From the NCBI RefSeq assembly GCF_018780105.1, contig NZ_JADMKC010000018.1:40616-104615 (forward strand): DNA of 64,000 bases, given 5' to 3'. Every line of letters begins with the position of its first letter. Within the stretch, counting starts at the first letter, position 1. This stretch comes from Thiobacillus sp. Lineage in GTDB: Bacteria > Pseudomonadota > Gammaproteobacteria > Burkholderiales > Thiobacillaceae. The notes under the pieces were generated by a model that ran no database searches, had not been told where the DNA came from, and saw only the letters and a program-made list of their open reading frames with translations. Shown here piece by piece: positions 14,616-24,557 of the stretch. The translations under genes were made by a program, and so were the position numbers.

Positions 14616-15589
14616 TGCAGCCGCACCCGCGGATCGACCCACGAATAGGACAGGTCGGTGAGGATCAGCCCGACGATGTAGAGCACCGAACCGAGGAACA
14701 CCATCGCCCGGACCACGGCAAAATCCTGCGCCTGGATCGCATCGATGGTGTAGCTGCCGAGGCCGGGAATGCCGAAGAAGGATTCGGTGATGAGGCTGCC
14801 CATGAACAGCGTGGGAATCACCACCACCGCGCCGGTGAGGATGGGGATCATGCCGTTCTTCAGCACATGGCGGAACAGCACGCGCAGCTCGGACAGCCCC
14901 TTGGCGCGCGCGGTGCGCACGTAGTCCTTGCCGATTTCCTCGATGAAGATGGTGCGGTACCAGCGCGACCCGCCGCCGATGCCGGCCACCACGCTGACCA
15001 GCACCGGCAACAGGATGAACTTGAGGCCGCCGATGCCGCCGGCAAAACCCGAGATCGGCAGCAGCTTCCACAGCGAGGCGATGAAGTACTGCCCGGCGAT
15101 GATGTAGAACAGGCCCGAAATCGACATCAGCACCACGCACAGCACGACCCCCCACAGGTCGAGATAGGTGGCACGGAAGAACACCATCAACAGGGCGAAG
15201 GTGATGTTGACCAACAGGCCAACGACGAACACCGGCAGCGCAATCGCCAGGCTCGGACCCATGCGGTTCCTGATTTCATTGCCGATGTCGCGGCCGTCGT
15301 CGCCCTTGCCGAACTCGAACACGAACATCGCGGCCGAATGCTGGAAAAAAATCGTGTCGGTGAACTGCGCGCTGCCCTCGGCGGCGTGGTTCAGCAGCAG
15401 CGGTTTATCGTAGCCGTGCTCAGATTTCCAGCGCTCGATCGCTTCCGGCGTCACATGCTTGGCGCCGAGCTGCAGCCGCGCCATGTCGTCCGGCGTGTTG
15501 ACGACGAAAAACAGCGCGAAGGTCAGCAGGTTTACCCCGATCAGGATCGGGATGGCGTACAGCAGGCGGCGCAGCAGGTAGGCGAACAT
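14612..15589 (-). CDS. yejB: Peptide ABC transporter permease
   Basis: 325-aa inner-membrane permease of the DppB/YejB type. It starts with the typical MFAYLLRRLLYAIPILIGVN membrane segment and ends with an EAA-like loop (DYVRTARAKGLSELRVLFRH) before the last helices and SYSWVDPRVRLQ. Forms the transmembrane channel with YejE. The stop overlaps the yejE start. Unlike the usual yejA-yejB order, a CSD-DUF1294 gene stands immediately upstream (3-base gap). Confidence 0.92.
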   Translation of the reverse strand: MFAYLLRRLLYAIPILIGVNLLTFALFFVVNTPDDMARLQLGAKHVTPEAIERWKSEHGYDKPLLLNHAAEGSAQFTDTIFFQHSAAMFVFEFGKGDDGRDIGNEIRNRMGPSLAIALPVFVVGLLVNITFALLMVFFRATYLDLWGVVLCVVLMSISGLFYIIAGQYFIASLWKLLPISGFAGGIGGLKFILLPVLVSVVAGIGGGSRWYRTIFIEEIGKDYVRTARAKGLSELRVLFRHVLKNGMIPILTGAVVVIPTLFMGSLITESFFGIPGLGSYTIDAIQAQDFAVVRAMVFLGSVLYIVGLILTDLSYSWVDPRVRLQ

Positions 15590-15592
15590 TGC

Positions 15593-16207
15593 TCAGATCA
15601 TCCCACTCAACAGCAAGCGAATGTCTGCGCCATAAGGAGAAAGTACCCAGACCAACGCGCCGCAGTTGAGCAACACGGTCAGCCAGAAGATGGTTTGGAA
15701 TTCGCGTTTGCTCGATTTGTGACGAAAGAGTTGTTGCGCAAAAATGGCACCGGGCCATCCACCAACCAGCCCAAAGACAAACAAGGTGTTCTCAGGCGTT
15801 CGCCTCAGGCCAGATTTCGCCGCGCTCTTGTCCACACCATAAGCAATGAAAGTGATCAGGCTTGCTACCAGATATGCCACCGCCACGAACATCGGGATAT
15901 GCCCTGACCAAACCATGGAGGCCAACAAGGCCGAGAACAGAAGCGCCCAAAGCATGGATACGATGTTGACCCTTAATTTTATTGAGGTCTGACTCTCGTC
16001 GGCATACCGGACGTTCACTGCACAACAGCGCCCTTGCGCATCGCTGCCCAATTCGTAGCTGATGCCAGCGCCAATCAGCGGGCGTCGCTGCTGGTTCGAA
16101 AAACCTCGTATATGCAAAAAAACTGGCTGGTTGCCTCCGCCGCTGGGAACGACGAAACCGAAACCCTTTTCATCGTTCCATTTGATGACTTTTCCTTGAT
16201 ATCGCAT
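15593..16207 (-). CDS. Cold-shock domain plus DUF1294 membrane protein
   Basis: 204-aa protein. Residues 1-65 form a cold-shock-type OB domain (GKVIKWNDEKGFGFVVPSGG, an RNP1-like motif, then VFLHIRGF). Residues 85-200 are a DUF1294 membrane domain with two N-terminal helices, AYGVDKSAAKSGLRRTPENT and GGWPGAIFAQQLFRHKSSKR-type family motifs, and a last helix. CSD-DUF1294 fusions are common in proteobacteria; function unknown. It is inserted between yejA and yejB, on their strand, so it is probably co-transcribed with the transporter. Confidence 0.88.
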   Translation of the reverse strand: MRYQGKVIKWNDEKGFGFVVPSGGGNQPVFLHIRGFSNQQRRPLIGAGISYELGSDAQGRCCAVNVRYADESQTSIKLRVNIVSMLWALLFSALLASMVWSGHIPMFVAVAYLVASLITFIAYGVDKSAAKSGLRRTPENTLFVFGLVGGWPGAIFAQQLFRHKSSKREFQTIFWLTVLLNCGALVWVLSPYGADIRLLLSGMI

Positions 16208-16239
16208 GGCTGGTCAGTCAATTCCAGAAAGTTTATTCA

Positions 16240-18414
16240 TTACGCCTGACCTTCTTCACGTCGCCGCCAGGCAATCGCCGCCGGCGCAATCAGGGCAAAT
16301 AACCCGCCCAGCATCAGCACAATCGGCCACAGTACCGGCTGATTCCAGGCTTCGCGCTGGCGCTCGCGCAATTCCGGGTCGACGCGGCGGTACTTGAGCG
16401 TGTTGTTCGCCATCAGATTGGGTTTGACGTTATGCACCCAGCCGTGGCGCAGGCCGAAGGACTTGGGGTAATAGGCATAGATCCACGGCGCATCGCGGCG
16501 CACGATCTCCAGCATGGCGTCGATCACTTTTTGACGCGCGGGGCCGTTGTCCATGTCCTTCATCTGCTCGAACAGGCGATTAAATTCAGGGTTATCGTAG
16601 TTGGCAGCATTTTCGCCGCCCGTGGCGACCTTTTTGTGCGGGCCGTAGAGCAGGAAGAAGAAGTTTTCCGGATCGGGGTAATCGGCGTTCCAGCCCCACT
16701 CGAACAACTGCGCGTTGCCTTTGCGGATCTTGTCCTGGAAGCGGTTGTAGTCGGTGCCGCGCACCACCAGCTGCACGCCCAGCTTGTCGAGCTGCTTCTT
16801 CATCCAGTCGAGGCGCGATTTGGCGTCCGGGCCGCTCGCCATGGTGTCGAAATACAGCACCAGCGGTTCGCCGGTTTTAGCTTGGCGGCCGTTGGGATAG
16901 CCCGCCTCGGCCAGTAGCCGTTTCGCGTCCGCGAGCGGGCGTCGCACGATCTGCTTGCCGCGCGCTTGATACACGTAGGGATTGAGGCCGGCCACGCCCT
17001 CGACATAGCCGAACAGGCCCGGTGGAATCGGGCCCTGTGCGGGAATGCCGCGACCGTTGAGAAAAATCGAGATGAACTCGTCGTAGTCGAAGGCGATGGA
17101 CAGCGCCTGCCGCAGTTTCTGGCGATCCTCGCCGAGCCCGCCGACCACCGGGTCGAGCATGTTGAAGCCGACGTACCAGATCGAAGCGGCCACCGTGGTA
17201 ATGAGGCGGATGTCCTTGTCGCGCATGCTGTCAGTGGGTTGCGGCTCGCCGCGGGCGGAAAACCGCACCGCCTGATCGAAGCTGTCGGAGCTGATGCCGG
17301 CGCTGTCGTAATAGCCCTGCATGAACTTGCTCCAGTAGGGAATGGTTTCCTTTTCCAGGCTGAATATCGCTTCGTCCACCAGCGGCAGGGGCTTGCCTGC
17401 GTCGGCCAGCAAGCCGGCCTGGCGGTCGGCCGCATCGCCGTCGGCGGGATAGGTTTCGCCGTGGAAATTCGGGTTTTTTTTCAGCACCATGCGGCGATTG
17501 GGATCGTTTTCCGCCAGATAGAACGGCCCGGTACCGACCGGCTGCCAGTCCAGCGTGAGGTTGCGGTCGGCCATGCCGGGCTGGGCAAAGAACGCTTCGG
17601 CCTCCCACGGCACCGGCGCAAAGAACGGCATCGCCAGCCAGTAAATGAATTGCGGATATTTGCCCTTGATGCGGATGCGGTAGGTGGTACGGTCGACCAC
17701 CTCGGCGCCGGCGAGCGGGAAATCGTTCAGGTTCAATATGGAACCCGGTCTGGCTTTGGCGGCCTGCTCCAGCGTGGCGCCCAGTTCCCTCAGACCGACG
17801 ATGTGCTCGCTCATCAAGCCAAATATCGGTGAGCTGAGACCGGGATGCGCCAGCCGTTTGATCTGGTAAACATAATCCGCTGCGGTCAATTCGCGGCTGC
17901 CCGTATGGGCAAAATCGGCAAGCGTGGCTTTGTCCGCCAGCGCAGCGGCATCCAGCGCATGGTAGCGGTAGCGCCCCGCGGCATTGCGCGCTAACGCAGG
18001 GTGCGGCTGGTAACGGATGCCGGGCCGAAGACGGATCTCGTACACGCTTTCGGCAATCGCGGCCGACGGTGCATCGTCCGGCAAGGGCTTGCCTGCCGCG
18101 TCGTAAAAACGTGGCTTGGGCACGGCCTCGGCCGTCAGCGGAATCAGCGTGTAGGGGCGTTTGAGAAAATGGTATTGCAGCGGCGGCTCGTAAATCTGGC
18201 CGGTGAATTCGACTTCGTTCTCGCTGTAGGAACGCGCCGGATCGAGATGCTTGGGGCGTTCGGAGAAGGCGCTGTAAACCGCGTTCGCCTGCTTCGCTGT
18301 GCCCGGGTAGGGGGAATTCCAGTTGTCGGAACATCCCGACAACTGGCTCGCTGTGGTGAATAGCCCGGTGGTGAACAGGATCGTGCCCAGCAGGGATATG
18401 CCCATACGCGTCAT
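16240..18414 (-). CDS. yejA: Peptide ABC transporter substrate-binding protein
   Basis: 724-aa extracytoplasmic solute-binding protein of family 5 (SBP_bac_5). An N-terminal hydrophobic segment (LLGTILFTTGLFTTASQLSGC) looks like a lipoprotein or signal peptide with a possible lipobox Cys near residue 28. The binding fold runs through residues 40-680 (ERPKHLDPARSY, YADPENFFFLLYG). Unusually, there is a C-terminal membrane helix (VLWPIVLMLGGLFALIAPAAI) ending in RRREEGQA, so the protein may be anchored at both ends. First gene of the yej operon, divergent from fabI. Confidence 0.9.
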   Translation of the reverse strand: MTRMGISLLGTILFTTGLFTTASQLSGCSDNWNSPYPGTAKQANAVYSAFSERPKHLDPARSYSENEVEFTGQIYEPPLQYHFLKRPYTLIPLTAEAVPKPRFYDAAGKPLPDDAPSAAIAESVYEIRLRPGIRYQPHPALARNAAGRYRYHALDAAALADKATLADFAHTGSRELTAADYVYQIKRLAHPGLSSPIFGLMSEHIVGLRELGATLEQAAKARPGSILNLNDFPLAGAEVVDRTTYRIRIKGKYPQFIYWLAMPFFAPVPWEAEAFFAQPGMADRNLTLDWQPVGTGPFYLAENDPNRRMVLKKNPNFHGETYPADGDAADRQAGLLADAGKPLPLVDEAIFSLEKETIPYWSKFMQGYYDSAGISSDSFDQAVRFSARGEPQPTDSMRDKDIRLITTVAASIWYVGFNMLDPVVGGLGEDRQKLRQALSIAFDYDEFISIFLNGRGIPAQGPIPPGLFGYVEGVAGLNPYVYQARGKQIVRRPLADAKRLLAEAGYPNGRQAKTGEPLVLYFDTMASGPDAKSRLDWMKKQLDKLGVQLVVRGTDYNRFQDKIRKGNAQLFEWGWNADYPDPENFFFLLYGPHKKVATGGENAANYDNPEFNRLFEQMKDMDNGPARQKVIDAMLEIVRRDAPWIYAYYPKSFGLRHGWVHNVKPNLMANNTLKYRRVDPELRERQREAWNQPVLWPIVLMLGGLFALIAPAAIAWRRREEGQA

Positions 18415-18453
18415 GCCGCGAGTTTACCCAAGCCCACCGCTAACGTCAGCCGT

Positions 18454-18459
18454 TATAAT
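18454..18459 (+). promoter_or_regulatory. Candidate -10 box of fabI
   Basis: TATAAT at 18454-18459, 30 bases before the fabI ATG, is a perfect sigma-70 -10 hexamer. No good -35 hexamer is found at 16-18 bp upstream; TTTACC at 18423-18428 is too far. The region is shared with the divergent yejA start at 18414. Confidence 0.55.
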
Positions 18460-18488
18460 CGCGGCCTACTCAACTTTTCGAGACCATC

Positions 18489-19271
18489 ATGGGCTTTCTT
18501 GCAGGAAAACGTTTGCTGATTACCGGTGTGATTTCCAACCGCTCCATTGCCTATGGCGTTGCCTCTGCCTGCAAGCGCGAAGGCGCCGAACTCGCTTTCA
18601 CTTACCAGGGCGAACGCATCAGGGATCGCGTCGCTGAATTCGCCCAGGAATTCGGCTCCGATCTGGTGTTCCCGTGCGATGTCGGCAGCGACGACGAAAT
18701 CAACGCGCTGTTCGTCGAACTCAGCAAGCATTGGGATGGCCTCGACGGGCTGCTGCACTCGATCGCGTTTGCACCGAAAGAGGCGCTGGCCGGCGACTAC
18801 CTGTCCTCGGTCACCCGCGAAAACTTCCGCATCGCCCACGACATCAGCTCCTACAGCTTTGCCGCACTGGCCAAGGCCGCGCTGCCGATGATGGAAGGCC
18901 GCAACGCCGCCCTCCTCACCCTGTCCTATCTCGGCGCAGTGCGCTCGGTGCCCAACTACAACGTGATGGGCCTGGCCAAGGCCAGCCTCGAATCCAGCGT
19001 GTATTACATGGCGCAAAGCCTCGGCCCCAAAGGCATCCGCGTCAACGCGGTATCGGCCGGCCCGATCAAGACGCTGGCCGCTTCCGGCATTGCCAAGTTC
19101 AACGAAAAGCTCGATCTGGTGGCAAAAAATGCCCCGCTGCGCCGCAATGTCACCATTCATGAAGTCGGCAATGCGGCCGCCTTCCTGCTGTCCGATCTGG
19201 CTTCGGGCATCAGCGGCGAAATCACCTATGTGGACGCGGGCTTCAACACCACCGCGGGCGCCGACGACTGA
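18489..19271 (+). CDS. fabI: Enoyl-ACP reductase (NADH)
   Basis: 260-aa short-chain dehydrogenase-type enzyme that reduces trans-2-enoyl-ACP, the last step of each fatty acid elongation cycle. FabI-specific features are the nucleotide-binding start [20 protein letters not shown], the catalytic Tyr-x6-Lys pair in [10 protein letters not shown] (Y157 region) and the C-terminal [15 protein letters not shown]. Length agrees with E. coli FabI (262 aa). Monocistronic, ending in a strong terminator 13 bases after the stop. Confidence 0.96.
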   Translation: MGFLAGKRLLITGVISNRSIAYGVASACKREGAELAFTYQGERIRDRVAEFAQEFGSDLVFPCDVGSDDEINALFVELSKHWDGLDGLLHSIAFAPKEALAGDYLSSVTRENFRIAHDISSYSFAALAKAALPMMEGRNAALLTLSYLGAVRSVPNYNVMGLAKASLESSVYYMAQSLGPKGIRVNAVSAGPIKTLAASGIAKFNEKLDLVAKNAPLRRNVTIHEVGNAAAFLLSDLASGISGEITYVDAGFNTTAGADD

Positions 19272-19283
19272 ATCGTATGCGGC

Positions 19284-19328
19284 AGGCCATAAAAAAACGC
19301 GCCGGCAAGGCGCGTTTTTTTATGGCCT
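19284..19328. terminator. Bidirectional terminator between fabI and the AI-2E permease gene
   Basis: A perfect inverted repeat of 20-nt arms (19284-19303 and 19309-19328) around loop GGCAA. The core stem is CGCGCC/GGCGCG, flanked by A7 and T7, so it works for both convergent genes. Confidence 0.92.
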
Positions 19329-19348
19329 GAATGAGGCAGTCGCCGGCG

Positions 19349-20407
19349 TCAGGCGGCGGGTTCATCGCGCCGTACCCACGCGTCGATCAGCGTATAGGTC
19401 ACGGCAAGCACCACCGGGCCGACAAAGATGCCTACCAGGCCAAAACTGATCAGCCCGCCGATGACCCCGGCAAAAATCAGCAGCAAGGGCAGGTCCGCCC
19501 CTTTCTTGATCAGATACGGACGCAGGATGTTGTCCAGGCTGCCGACCACCAGGGTCCAGACCAGCAGGAACGTGCCCCATCCGGCATCGCCGCTCCAGTA
19601 CAGCCAGGCGACGGCCGGCGCCAGAACCAGAACCGGCCCGAGCTGGGCGATGCACAGCATGAACATCAGCGCCGTCAGCACGGCCACCATCGGCAAGCCG
19701 GCGATGGCCAGCCCGATGCCGCCCAGAACCGACTGCACCACGGCCGTTACCACCACGCCCAGGGCCACGCCGCGGATCGCCTGGCCTGCCAGCACGACGG
19801 CGTTCACGCCCTTGTCGCCCGCCAGCCGCATGCCGAACTGCTTGATCCAGGCGGCAGTCGATTCGCCGCCGGCGTACAGAATGGCCGCAATCACCACGGT
19901 CAGCAGAAACTGGAAAAACAGCATGCCGAAGCTGCCAACTTCCGCGACGAACCAGTGGGTGATGTCCTTGGCATAGGGCGCGAGCTTGACGGCGAAATCC
20001 TGCAGGCCCTGGGCCACGAATTGCATCCAGAACTGCTGCAGCTTGTCGCCGATCAACGGCACGCCGGCGACCCAGGCCGGCGGCGGCGGCACCTCGGTTT
20101 CGGCCAGCCATTTGGACCAGCCGACGATACGGTCGGAGTTGTCCACCAGGGTCACGATCGCTGCGGACATCGGGATCAGCAACACCAGCAGCAGGCTGAG
20201 CGACATCACGACGACCGCAAGCGAACGCTTGCCGCCCAGCCGGGCCTGCACCTTGATCATCACCGGCCAGGTCGCCACCACCACCATCGTCGCCCAGATC
20301 AGCGCCGACAGGAACGGCCGCACGATCCAGAAAGACGCGGCGATCAGGATGCCGATAAACAGGACTGCCAGCGTGGTTCGGGTCAGGTCATGCTGCGTGG
20401 GGTTCAT
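19349..20407 (-). CDS. AI-2E family transporter (YdiK-like permease)
   Basis: 352-aa integral membrane protein of the AI-2E transporter superfamily (E. coli YdiK/PerM/TqsA). About eight membrane helices; the two N-terminal ones (LAVLFIGILIAASFWIV, LSALIWATMVVVATWPVM) and the C-terminal block with LDNILRPYLIKKGADLPLLL and FVGPVVLAVTYTLIDAWV are diagnostic. Substrate unknown; many members are not autoinducer carriers. ATG 20407 is chosen, as the upstream extension overlaps the neighbouring nucleotidase gene. Confidence 0.88.
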   Translation of the reverse strand: MNPTQHDLTRTTLAVLFIGILIAASFWIVRPFLSALIWATMVVVATWPVMIKVQARLGGKRSLAVVVMSLSLLLVLLIPMSAAIVTLVDNSDRIVGWSKWLAETEVPPPPAWVAGVPLIGDKLQQFWMQFVAQGLQDFAVKLAPYAKDITHWFVAEVGSFGMLFFQFLLTVVIAAILYAGGESTAAWIKQFGMRLAGDKGVNAVVLAGQAIRGVALGVVVTAVVQSVLGGIGLAIAGLPMVAVLTALMFMLCIAQLGPVLVLAPAVAWLYWSGDAGWGTFLLVWTLVVGSLDNILRPYLIKKGADLPLLLIFAGVIGGLISFGLVGIFVGPVVLAVTYTLIDAWVRRDEPAA

Positions 20408-20457
20408 GTGGAATTTCCGGAAAGGGCTGCCTGTAAAAAGAATGTGCAACCGGCGCT

Positions 20458-21147
20458 TTACGCGCCCGGCATCACCTGCGCAAAACTCTCGATCGCGACA
20501 AAGTCGGCGCAGTCCTTGTGCGGCTGGCTTGAATCGGGATTGCAGATGGCCAGCAGGTGGGCAATGCCGTAGGCGCGCGCGCTGTTCAGCACCGGCAGGC
20601 TGTCGTCGACGAATAGGGTTCGGGCCTTGTCGAACGGCTCGACCGCCTGCAGGGCCTGCCAGAAATCGGGATGCTCCTTGGGCATGCCGATCTGATGCGA
20701 CGAAATCAGCGCATCGAAATGGGCGTCGAGGCCGGTTTCGCGCATTTTCAGATCGAGGCTTTTGGGATGGGCGTTGGTCACCATCGTGATGCGCCGACCG
20801 GATGCCCGCACCGCCTGCAGGAAGGCCGGGACGTCCGGACGCACGGCGATCAGGTGGGCGACTTCCTGCTTCAGTTGAACGATATCGAGGTTGAGTTCGC
20901 TGGACCAGAAATCCAGGCAATACCAGTTGAGCGTGCCGGCATGCCGTTCGTAATGCGTGTCCAGATGCGCCTGCGCCACCGCCTCGTCGAGACCGTGGTA
21001 TTCGGCATAGCGGCGCGGCATGTGCTCGCGCCAGAAATGGTTGTCGAAGTAGAGGTCGAGCAGGGTGCCGTCCATGTCGAGAAACACGGTGTCGATCTTC
21101 TCCCACTCCGGCATCGCGCGGCCACCCGTTTGATCAGCTTGCGGCAT
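20458..21147 (-). CDS. yrfG: HAD family 5'-nucleotidase (GMP/IMP nucleotidase type)
   Basis: 229-aa HAD hydrolase resembling E. coli YrfG, a purine mononucleotide phosphatase. Motif I is FLDMDGTLLDL (nucleophile Asp in DxDGT), motif II is TMVTNAHPKSL, motif III Lys lies in IGMPKEHPDFW and motif IV in LFVDDSLPVL. The start could be ATG 21147 or ATG 21114; the second gives a product whose N-terminus matches the family better. It begins 5 bases after rpoS ends, so it may be co-transcribed with rpoS. Confidence 0.82.
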   Translation of the reverse strand: MPQADQTGGRAMPEWEKIDTVFLDMDGTLLDLYFDNHFWREHMPRRYAEYHGLDEAVAQAHLDTHYERHAGTLNWYCLDFWSSELNLDIVQLKQEVAHLIAVRPDVPAFLQAVRASGRRITMVTNAHPKSLDLKMRETGLDAHFDALISSHQIGMPKEHPDFWQALQAVEPFDKARTLFVDDSLPVLNSARAYGIAHLLAICNPDSSQPHKDCADFVAIESFAQVMPGA

Positions 21148-21151
21148 GGCG

Positions 21152-22105
21152 TCAGAACAGCTGGTCTTTGGACATGCCGCGCCGCCGCAGCAGCTGCCGC
21201 AGGATGCGCAGCGATTCCATCTGGATCTGCCGCACGCGTTCGCGCGTCACCTGCAACTCGGTCGCCAGATCTTCGAGGGTGCAGGTTTCCAGGCCATTGA
21301 GCCCGAAGCGCCGCTCGATCACCCAGCGCTGCTTGTCGTTCAGCTGCGACATCCACTCGGTCACGTGGTGGCCGATTTCCTCGAGCTGGAGCATTTCGTC
21401 CGGCAAGTGAGCGTTGTCGTCGGCAATCGCCTCGCCCAGCGACAGCGTCGGATCGATGTCGAGCGGCGCGTCGAGCGAGGTGACGCGTTCGTTCAGTTGC
21501 ATGATGCGGCGCACGTCCTCGATCGGATGGCTGGTCAGCGCGGCGATGTCTTCCATCGTGGCGTCGCTGATGCCGTGGGTTTCGAGATGGCGCTTGGCGC
21601 GCAGGTAGATGTTGAGTTCCTTGATGACATGCACCGGCAACCGGATGGTGCGCGACTGATTCATGATCGCTCGCTCGATGTTCTGGCGTATCCACCAGGT
21701 GGCGTAGGTCGAGAATCGGAAGCCGCGCTCGGGATCGAATTTTTCCAGCGCGTGGATCAGGCCGAGATTGCCCTCCTCCACCAGATCGAGCAGCGTCAGC
21801 CCGCGATTGGCGTAGTGCTTGGCAATATTGACCACCAGCCGCAGGTTGCGCTCGATCATGGTCTGGCGCGCCTCGAAATCGCCCTGCACCACGCGCCGGG
21901 CCAGTGCGGCTTCTTCAACGGCCGTCAGCAGCGGCGATTTGCCGATTTCGTTGAGGTAGAGCTGGGTGACGTCCACCTGCGACTCGCCCAGAATGGCCGA
22001 AGCCAGCTCCTCCACGCTGTCGACGGCGGCGTGTTCGGCTTCTTCCGGCTCGTCGAGCGGCAGGTCTGCCGACTCTTCGGATTCGTCGCTGGGTTCCTGG
22101 CTCAT
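21152..22105 (-). CDS. rpoS: RNA polymerase sigma factor RpoS
   Basis: 317-aa stationary-phase sigma factor (E. coli 330 aa). Region 1.2 ([18 protein letters not shown]), region 2 ([40 protein letters not shown]), region 3 and region 4 ([20 protein letters not shown]) are all intact. The acidic N-terminal 35 residues are typical. The surE-pcm-nlpD-rpoS order is the classic proteobacterial arrangement, and rpoS transcription probably also starts within nlpD. ATG overlaps the nlpD stop (ATGA). Confidence 0.96.
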   Translation of the reverse strand: MSQEPSDESEESADLPLDEPEEAEHAAVDSVEELASAILGESQVDVTQLYLNEIGKSPLLTAVEEAALARRVVQGDFEARQTMIERNLRLVVNIAKHYANRGLTLLDLVEEGNLGLIHALEKFDPERGFRFSTYATWWIRQNIERAIMNQSRTIRLPVHVIKELNIYLRAKRHLETHGISDATMEDIAALTSHPIEDVRRIMQLNERVTSLDAPLDIDPTLSLGEAIADDNAHLPDEMLQLEEIGHHVTEWMSQLNDKQRWVIERRFGLNGLETCTLEDLATELQVTRERVRQIQMESLRILRQLLRRRGMSKDQLF

Positions 22106-23049
22106 GAACGCTCCGGCAGGTAAACAAGGGGATCGAGCGGTTTGCCATAACGGCGTATTTCAAAATGCAGTTCGACCCGGTCGGAATCACTGTCGCCCAT
22201 CAGGGCGATTTTCTGGCCGGCCGTCACGCTGTCGCCTTCCTTCACCAGGATGCTCTCGTTGTGCGCATAGGCCGAAAGAAACTCGCCCGCGTGCTTGATG
22301 ATCAGCAGTTTGCCATAGCCGCGCAGGCCGCTGCCGCTGTAGACCACTTTGCCGGAGGCGGTCGCGATCACCGGCGCATTTCGCGTTCCGACAATGTCGA
22401 TGCCCTTGCCGCCTGCCGCACCGAAGCGCCCGGCCAGCGTGCCCTCGGCGGGCCACAGCCAGTCGCCAACCGTCGCCGCAGGAACGGGGGCAGCAGGCAC
22501 GGAGGCCGCGGACGTGGTGGCGACTACCGGCGCCACTTTGACCACGGGCGGTTTTGCGGCCACAACTGCCGGGGGCGTGTTGACCTGCGCCCAATTGGCT
22601 TCCGAATACGGCAGCAACACCGCCTGCGGGGTTTTCAACACCAGCGGCTCGGCCAGCGGGCGCGCACTCGGCGCGGGGTCATCGTCCAGCGGCTGGATTT
22701 CCACTGCGCCCGGCGGCGCCGTCAGCCGCAATTCCTGGCCGACGAAAATGCGGTCGACCGATTCGATCCGGTTCCAGCGCGCGACATCGCGGTAATCCAG
22801 GCCGTTGGCAAAAGCGATGGCATACAGCGTGTCGCCACGTTGCACGGTATGACGGCCCGTGGTGGAGGGGGTGATTGGCGATGTGCGCGGACGCGCGGCG
22901 GCGGGCTTGCTGCTGCTTGCAGTACCGGCAGTTCGCTCGCTCACCGGCGCGGTGCCGCTCGACGAGCAACCGACCAGCGCCAGCAAGACCAGGCCCGGCA
23001 AGATCAGACCTGGCGCCAAGCTGCCGAACCAGCCCGCCAACCCGGTCAT
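22102..23049 (-). CDS. nlpD: NlpD-like lipoprotein with LysM and M23 domains
   Basis: 315-aa lipoprotein: lipobox LVGC near residues 25-28, LysM domain ([20 protein letters not shown], residues 66-108), a Pro/Ala linker and a C-terminal M23 peptidase fold (residues 195-310). The M23 zinc ligands are not all conserved: GIDIVG replaces HxGxDxxx, and the final [15 protein letters not shown] is present. It is therefore a degenerate EnvC/NlpD-type amidase activator rather than a peptidase. Start ATG 23049 overlaps the pcm stop. Confidence 0.92.
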   Translation of the reverse strand: MTGLAGWFGSLAPGLILPGLVLLALVGCSSSGTAPVSERTAGTASSSKPAAARPRTSPITPSTTGRHTVQRGDTLYAIAFANGLDYRDVARWNRIESVDRIFVGQELRLTAPPGAVEIQPLDDDPAPSARPLAEPLVLKTPQAVLLPYSEANWAQVNTPPAVVAAKPPVVKVAPVVATTSAASVPAAPVPAATVGDWLWPAEGTLAGRFGAAGGKGIDIVGTRNAPVIATASGKVVYSGSGLRGYGKLLIIKHAGEFLSAYAHNESILVKEGDSVTAGQKIALMGDSDSDRVELHFEIRRYGKPLDPLVYLPERS

Positions 23050-23714
23050 GCGACCCCCGGCAGCAGGGGCACGAATTTCACCCCTTCCAGCAAGCGTTCG
23101 GTGTAGGTGTCGCCCTGGCGTTCCACCACGCACAGCGTCTGGGTCTGGTTGCCCAGCGGCATCACCAGCCGGGCGCCGTCGGCAAGCTGCGGCAGCAGGA
23201 CTTGCGGCACTTCGCCGAACGCTGCGGCAATCACGATCGCGTCGAATGGGGCAAAGTCCCTGGCACCGTTCATGCCGTCGCCATGCTTGGGCTTGACGTT
23301 GTTCACCCGCAGTTCGCGCAGGCGCACCCGGGTCTTGCCGACCAGCGCGGCGATGCGTTCCATCGACACCACTTCGCGCGCCAGCTTGGCCAGCACGGTG
23401 GCCTGATAACCGCAGCCCAGGCCGATTTCCAGCACGCGGCCAAGCGGCCGCCCCTGCCCGGTTTCACCATGGCGGGCCAGTTCGGCCATGCGCGCCACGA
23501 TGTGGGGATTGGAAATCGTCTGCCCGAAGCCGATCGGCAGCGCCGTATCTTCGTAAGCGCGCGACTCCAGCGCCTGGTCCACGAACAGGTGACGCGGCAC
23601 CTCGCCCATGGCCGACAGCACCATTTCGTCCTTGATGCCCAGTTCGCGCAAGCGTTCGACCATGCGGCCGCGCGTGCGCGCCGAGGTCATGCCGATACCG
23701 GCGCGGGAATTCAT
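23046..23714 (-). CDS. pcm: Protein-L-isoaspartate O-methyltransferase
   Basis: About 222 aa; repairs isoaspartyl residues using S-adenosylmethionine. SAM-binding motif I is [16 protein letters not shown], preceded by the family motif [11 protein letters not shown] and [12 protein letters not shown] 23714 overlaps the surE stop by 4 bases in the pattern used throughout this operon; an in-frame ATG at 23726 would add four residues and is the alternative. Sits in the conserved surE-pcm-nlpD-rpoS block. Confidence 0.94.
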   Translation of the reverse strand: MNSRAGIGMTSARTRGRMVERLRELGIKDEMVLSAMGEVPRHLFVDQALESRAYEDTALPIGFGQTISNPHIVARMAELARHGETGQGRPLGRVLEIGLGCGYQATVLAKLAREVVSMERIAALVGKTRVRLRELRVNNVKPKHGDGMNGARDFAPFDAIVIAAAFGEVPQVLLPQLADGARLVMPLGNQTQTLCVVERQGDTYTERLLEGVKFVPLLPGVA

Positions 23715-24454
23715 GATTTCAGCCATGCGCTCACGCTGTCCATCTGGTTGTAGCGGGTCAGGTCCATTTGCAAGGGCGTGATCGACACCTGGCCTTGCGC
23801 CACGGCGAAGAAGTCGGTGCCGGCGCCGGCGTCGGCGGCCGCGCCTGCCGCGCCCACCCAGTACACAGTCTGGCCACGCGGGTTGGTGCTCTTGATCACC
23901 GATTCAGCCTTGTGGCGCTTGCCGAGCCGGGTGACCTGGATGCCGTCGAGATCGTCCCGGCTGCAATCCGGGACGTTGACGTTGAGCAGCATCGGTTCGG
24001 TTGGAGGCTGCGCCTGGATGCGCTTGACCAGATCGGCCACCACCTGCGCGGCGGTCGCGAAATGCTGCGCATTGTGGCTGGCGAGCGAGACGGCAATCGA
24101 GGGAATCCCCAGCAGATAGCCTTCGGTGGCGGCCGCGACGGTGCCGGAATAGATCGTGTCGTCGCCCATGTTGGCGCCGTGATTGATGCCGGAAATCACC
24201 ATGTCGGGCAGATGGTCGAGCATGCCGGTGACCGCCAGATGCACGCAATCGGTCGGTGTGCCGTTGACGTAATAAAAGCCGCTCGGCGCCTGCCGCAGCA
24301 GCAAGGGCCGGTCCAGCGTCAGCGAATTGGAGGCGCCGCTGCGATCGCGCTCGGGCGCCACTACGGTGATCTCGGCCAGCGGCGCAAGAGCCTGCGCCAG
24401 CGCAGCCAGGCCGGGGGCAAAGTAACCATCGTCGTTGGAAAGCAGGATGCGCAT
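23711..24454 (-). CDS. surE: 5'/3'-nucleotidase SurE
   Basis: 247-aa metal-dependent survival-protein nucleotidase. The metal-binding motif [13 protein letters not shown] is at residues 4-16, [16 protein letters not shown] at 35-50 and [20 protein letters not shown] at 91-110. All are SurE signatures. First gene of the surE-pcm-nlpD-rpoS operon, with about 100 bp to tamB upstream. Confidence 0.95.
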   Translation of the reverse strand: MRILLSNDDGYFAPGLAALAQALAPLAEITVVAPERDRSGASNSLTLDRPLLLRQAPSGFYYVNGTPTDCVHLAVTGMLDHLPDMVISGINHGANMGDDTIYSGTVAAATEGYLLGIPSIAVSLASHNAQHFATAAQVVADLVKRIQAQPPTEPMLLNVNVPDCSRDDLDGIQVTRLGKRHKAESVIKSTNPRGQTVYWVGAAGAAADAGAGTDFFAVAQGQVSITPLQMDLTRYNQMDSVSAWLKS

Positions 24455-24557
24455 CAGCGGAAGTCTCCATGCCGGAGGGGCAAAATACGCAGGAAATTCA
24501 TGGTGTAAAAGCAGACATCTGACATGTCACCGATTCTAACACCGGCCTGTGACCGAA

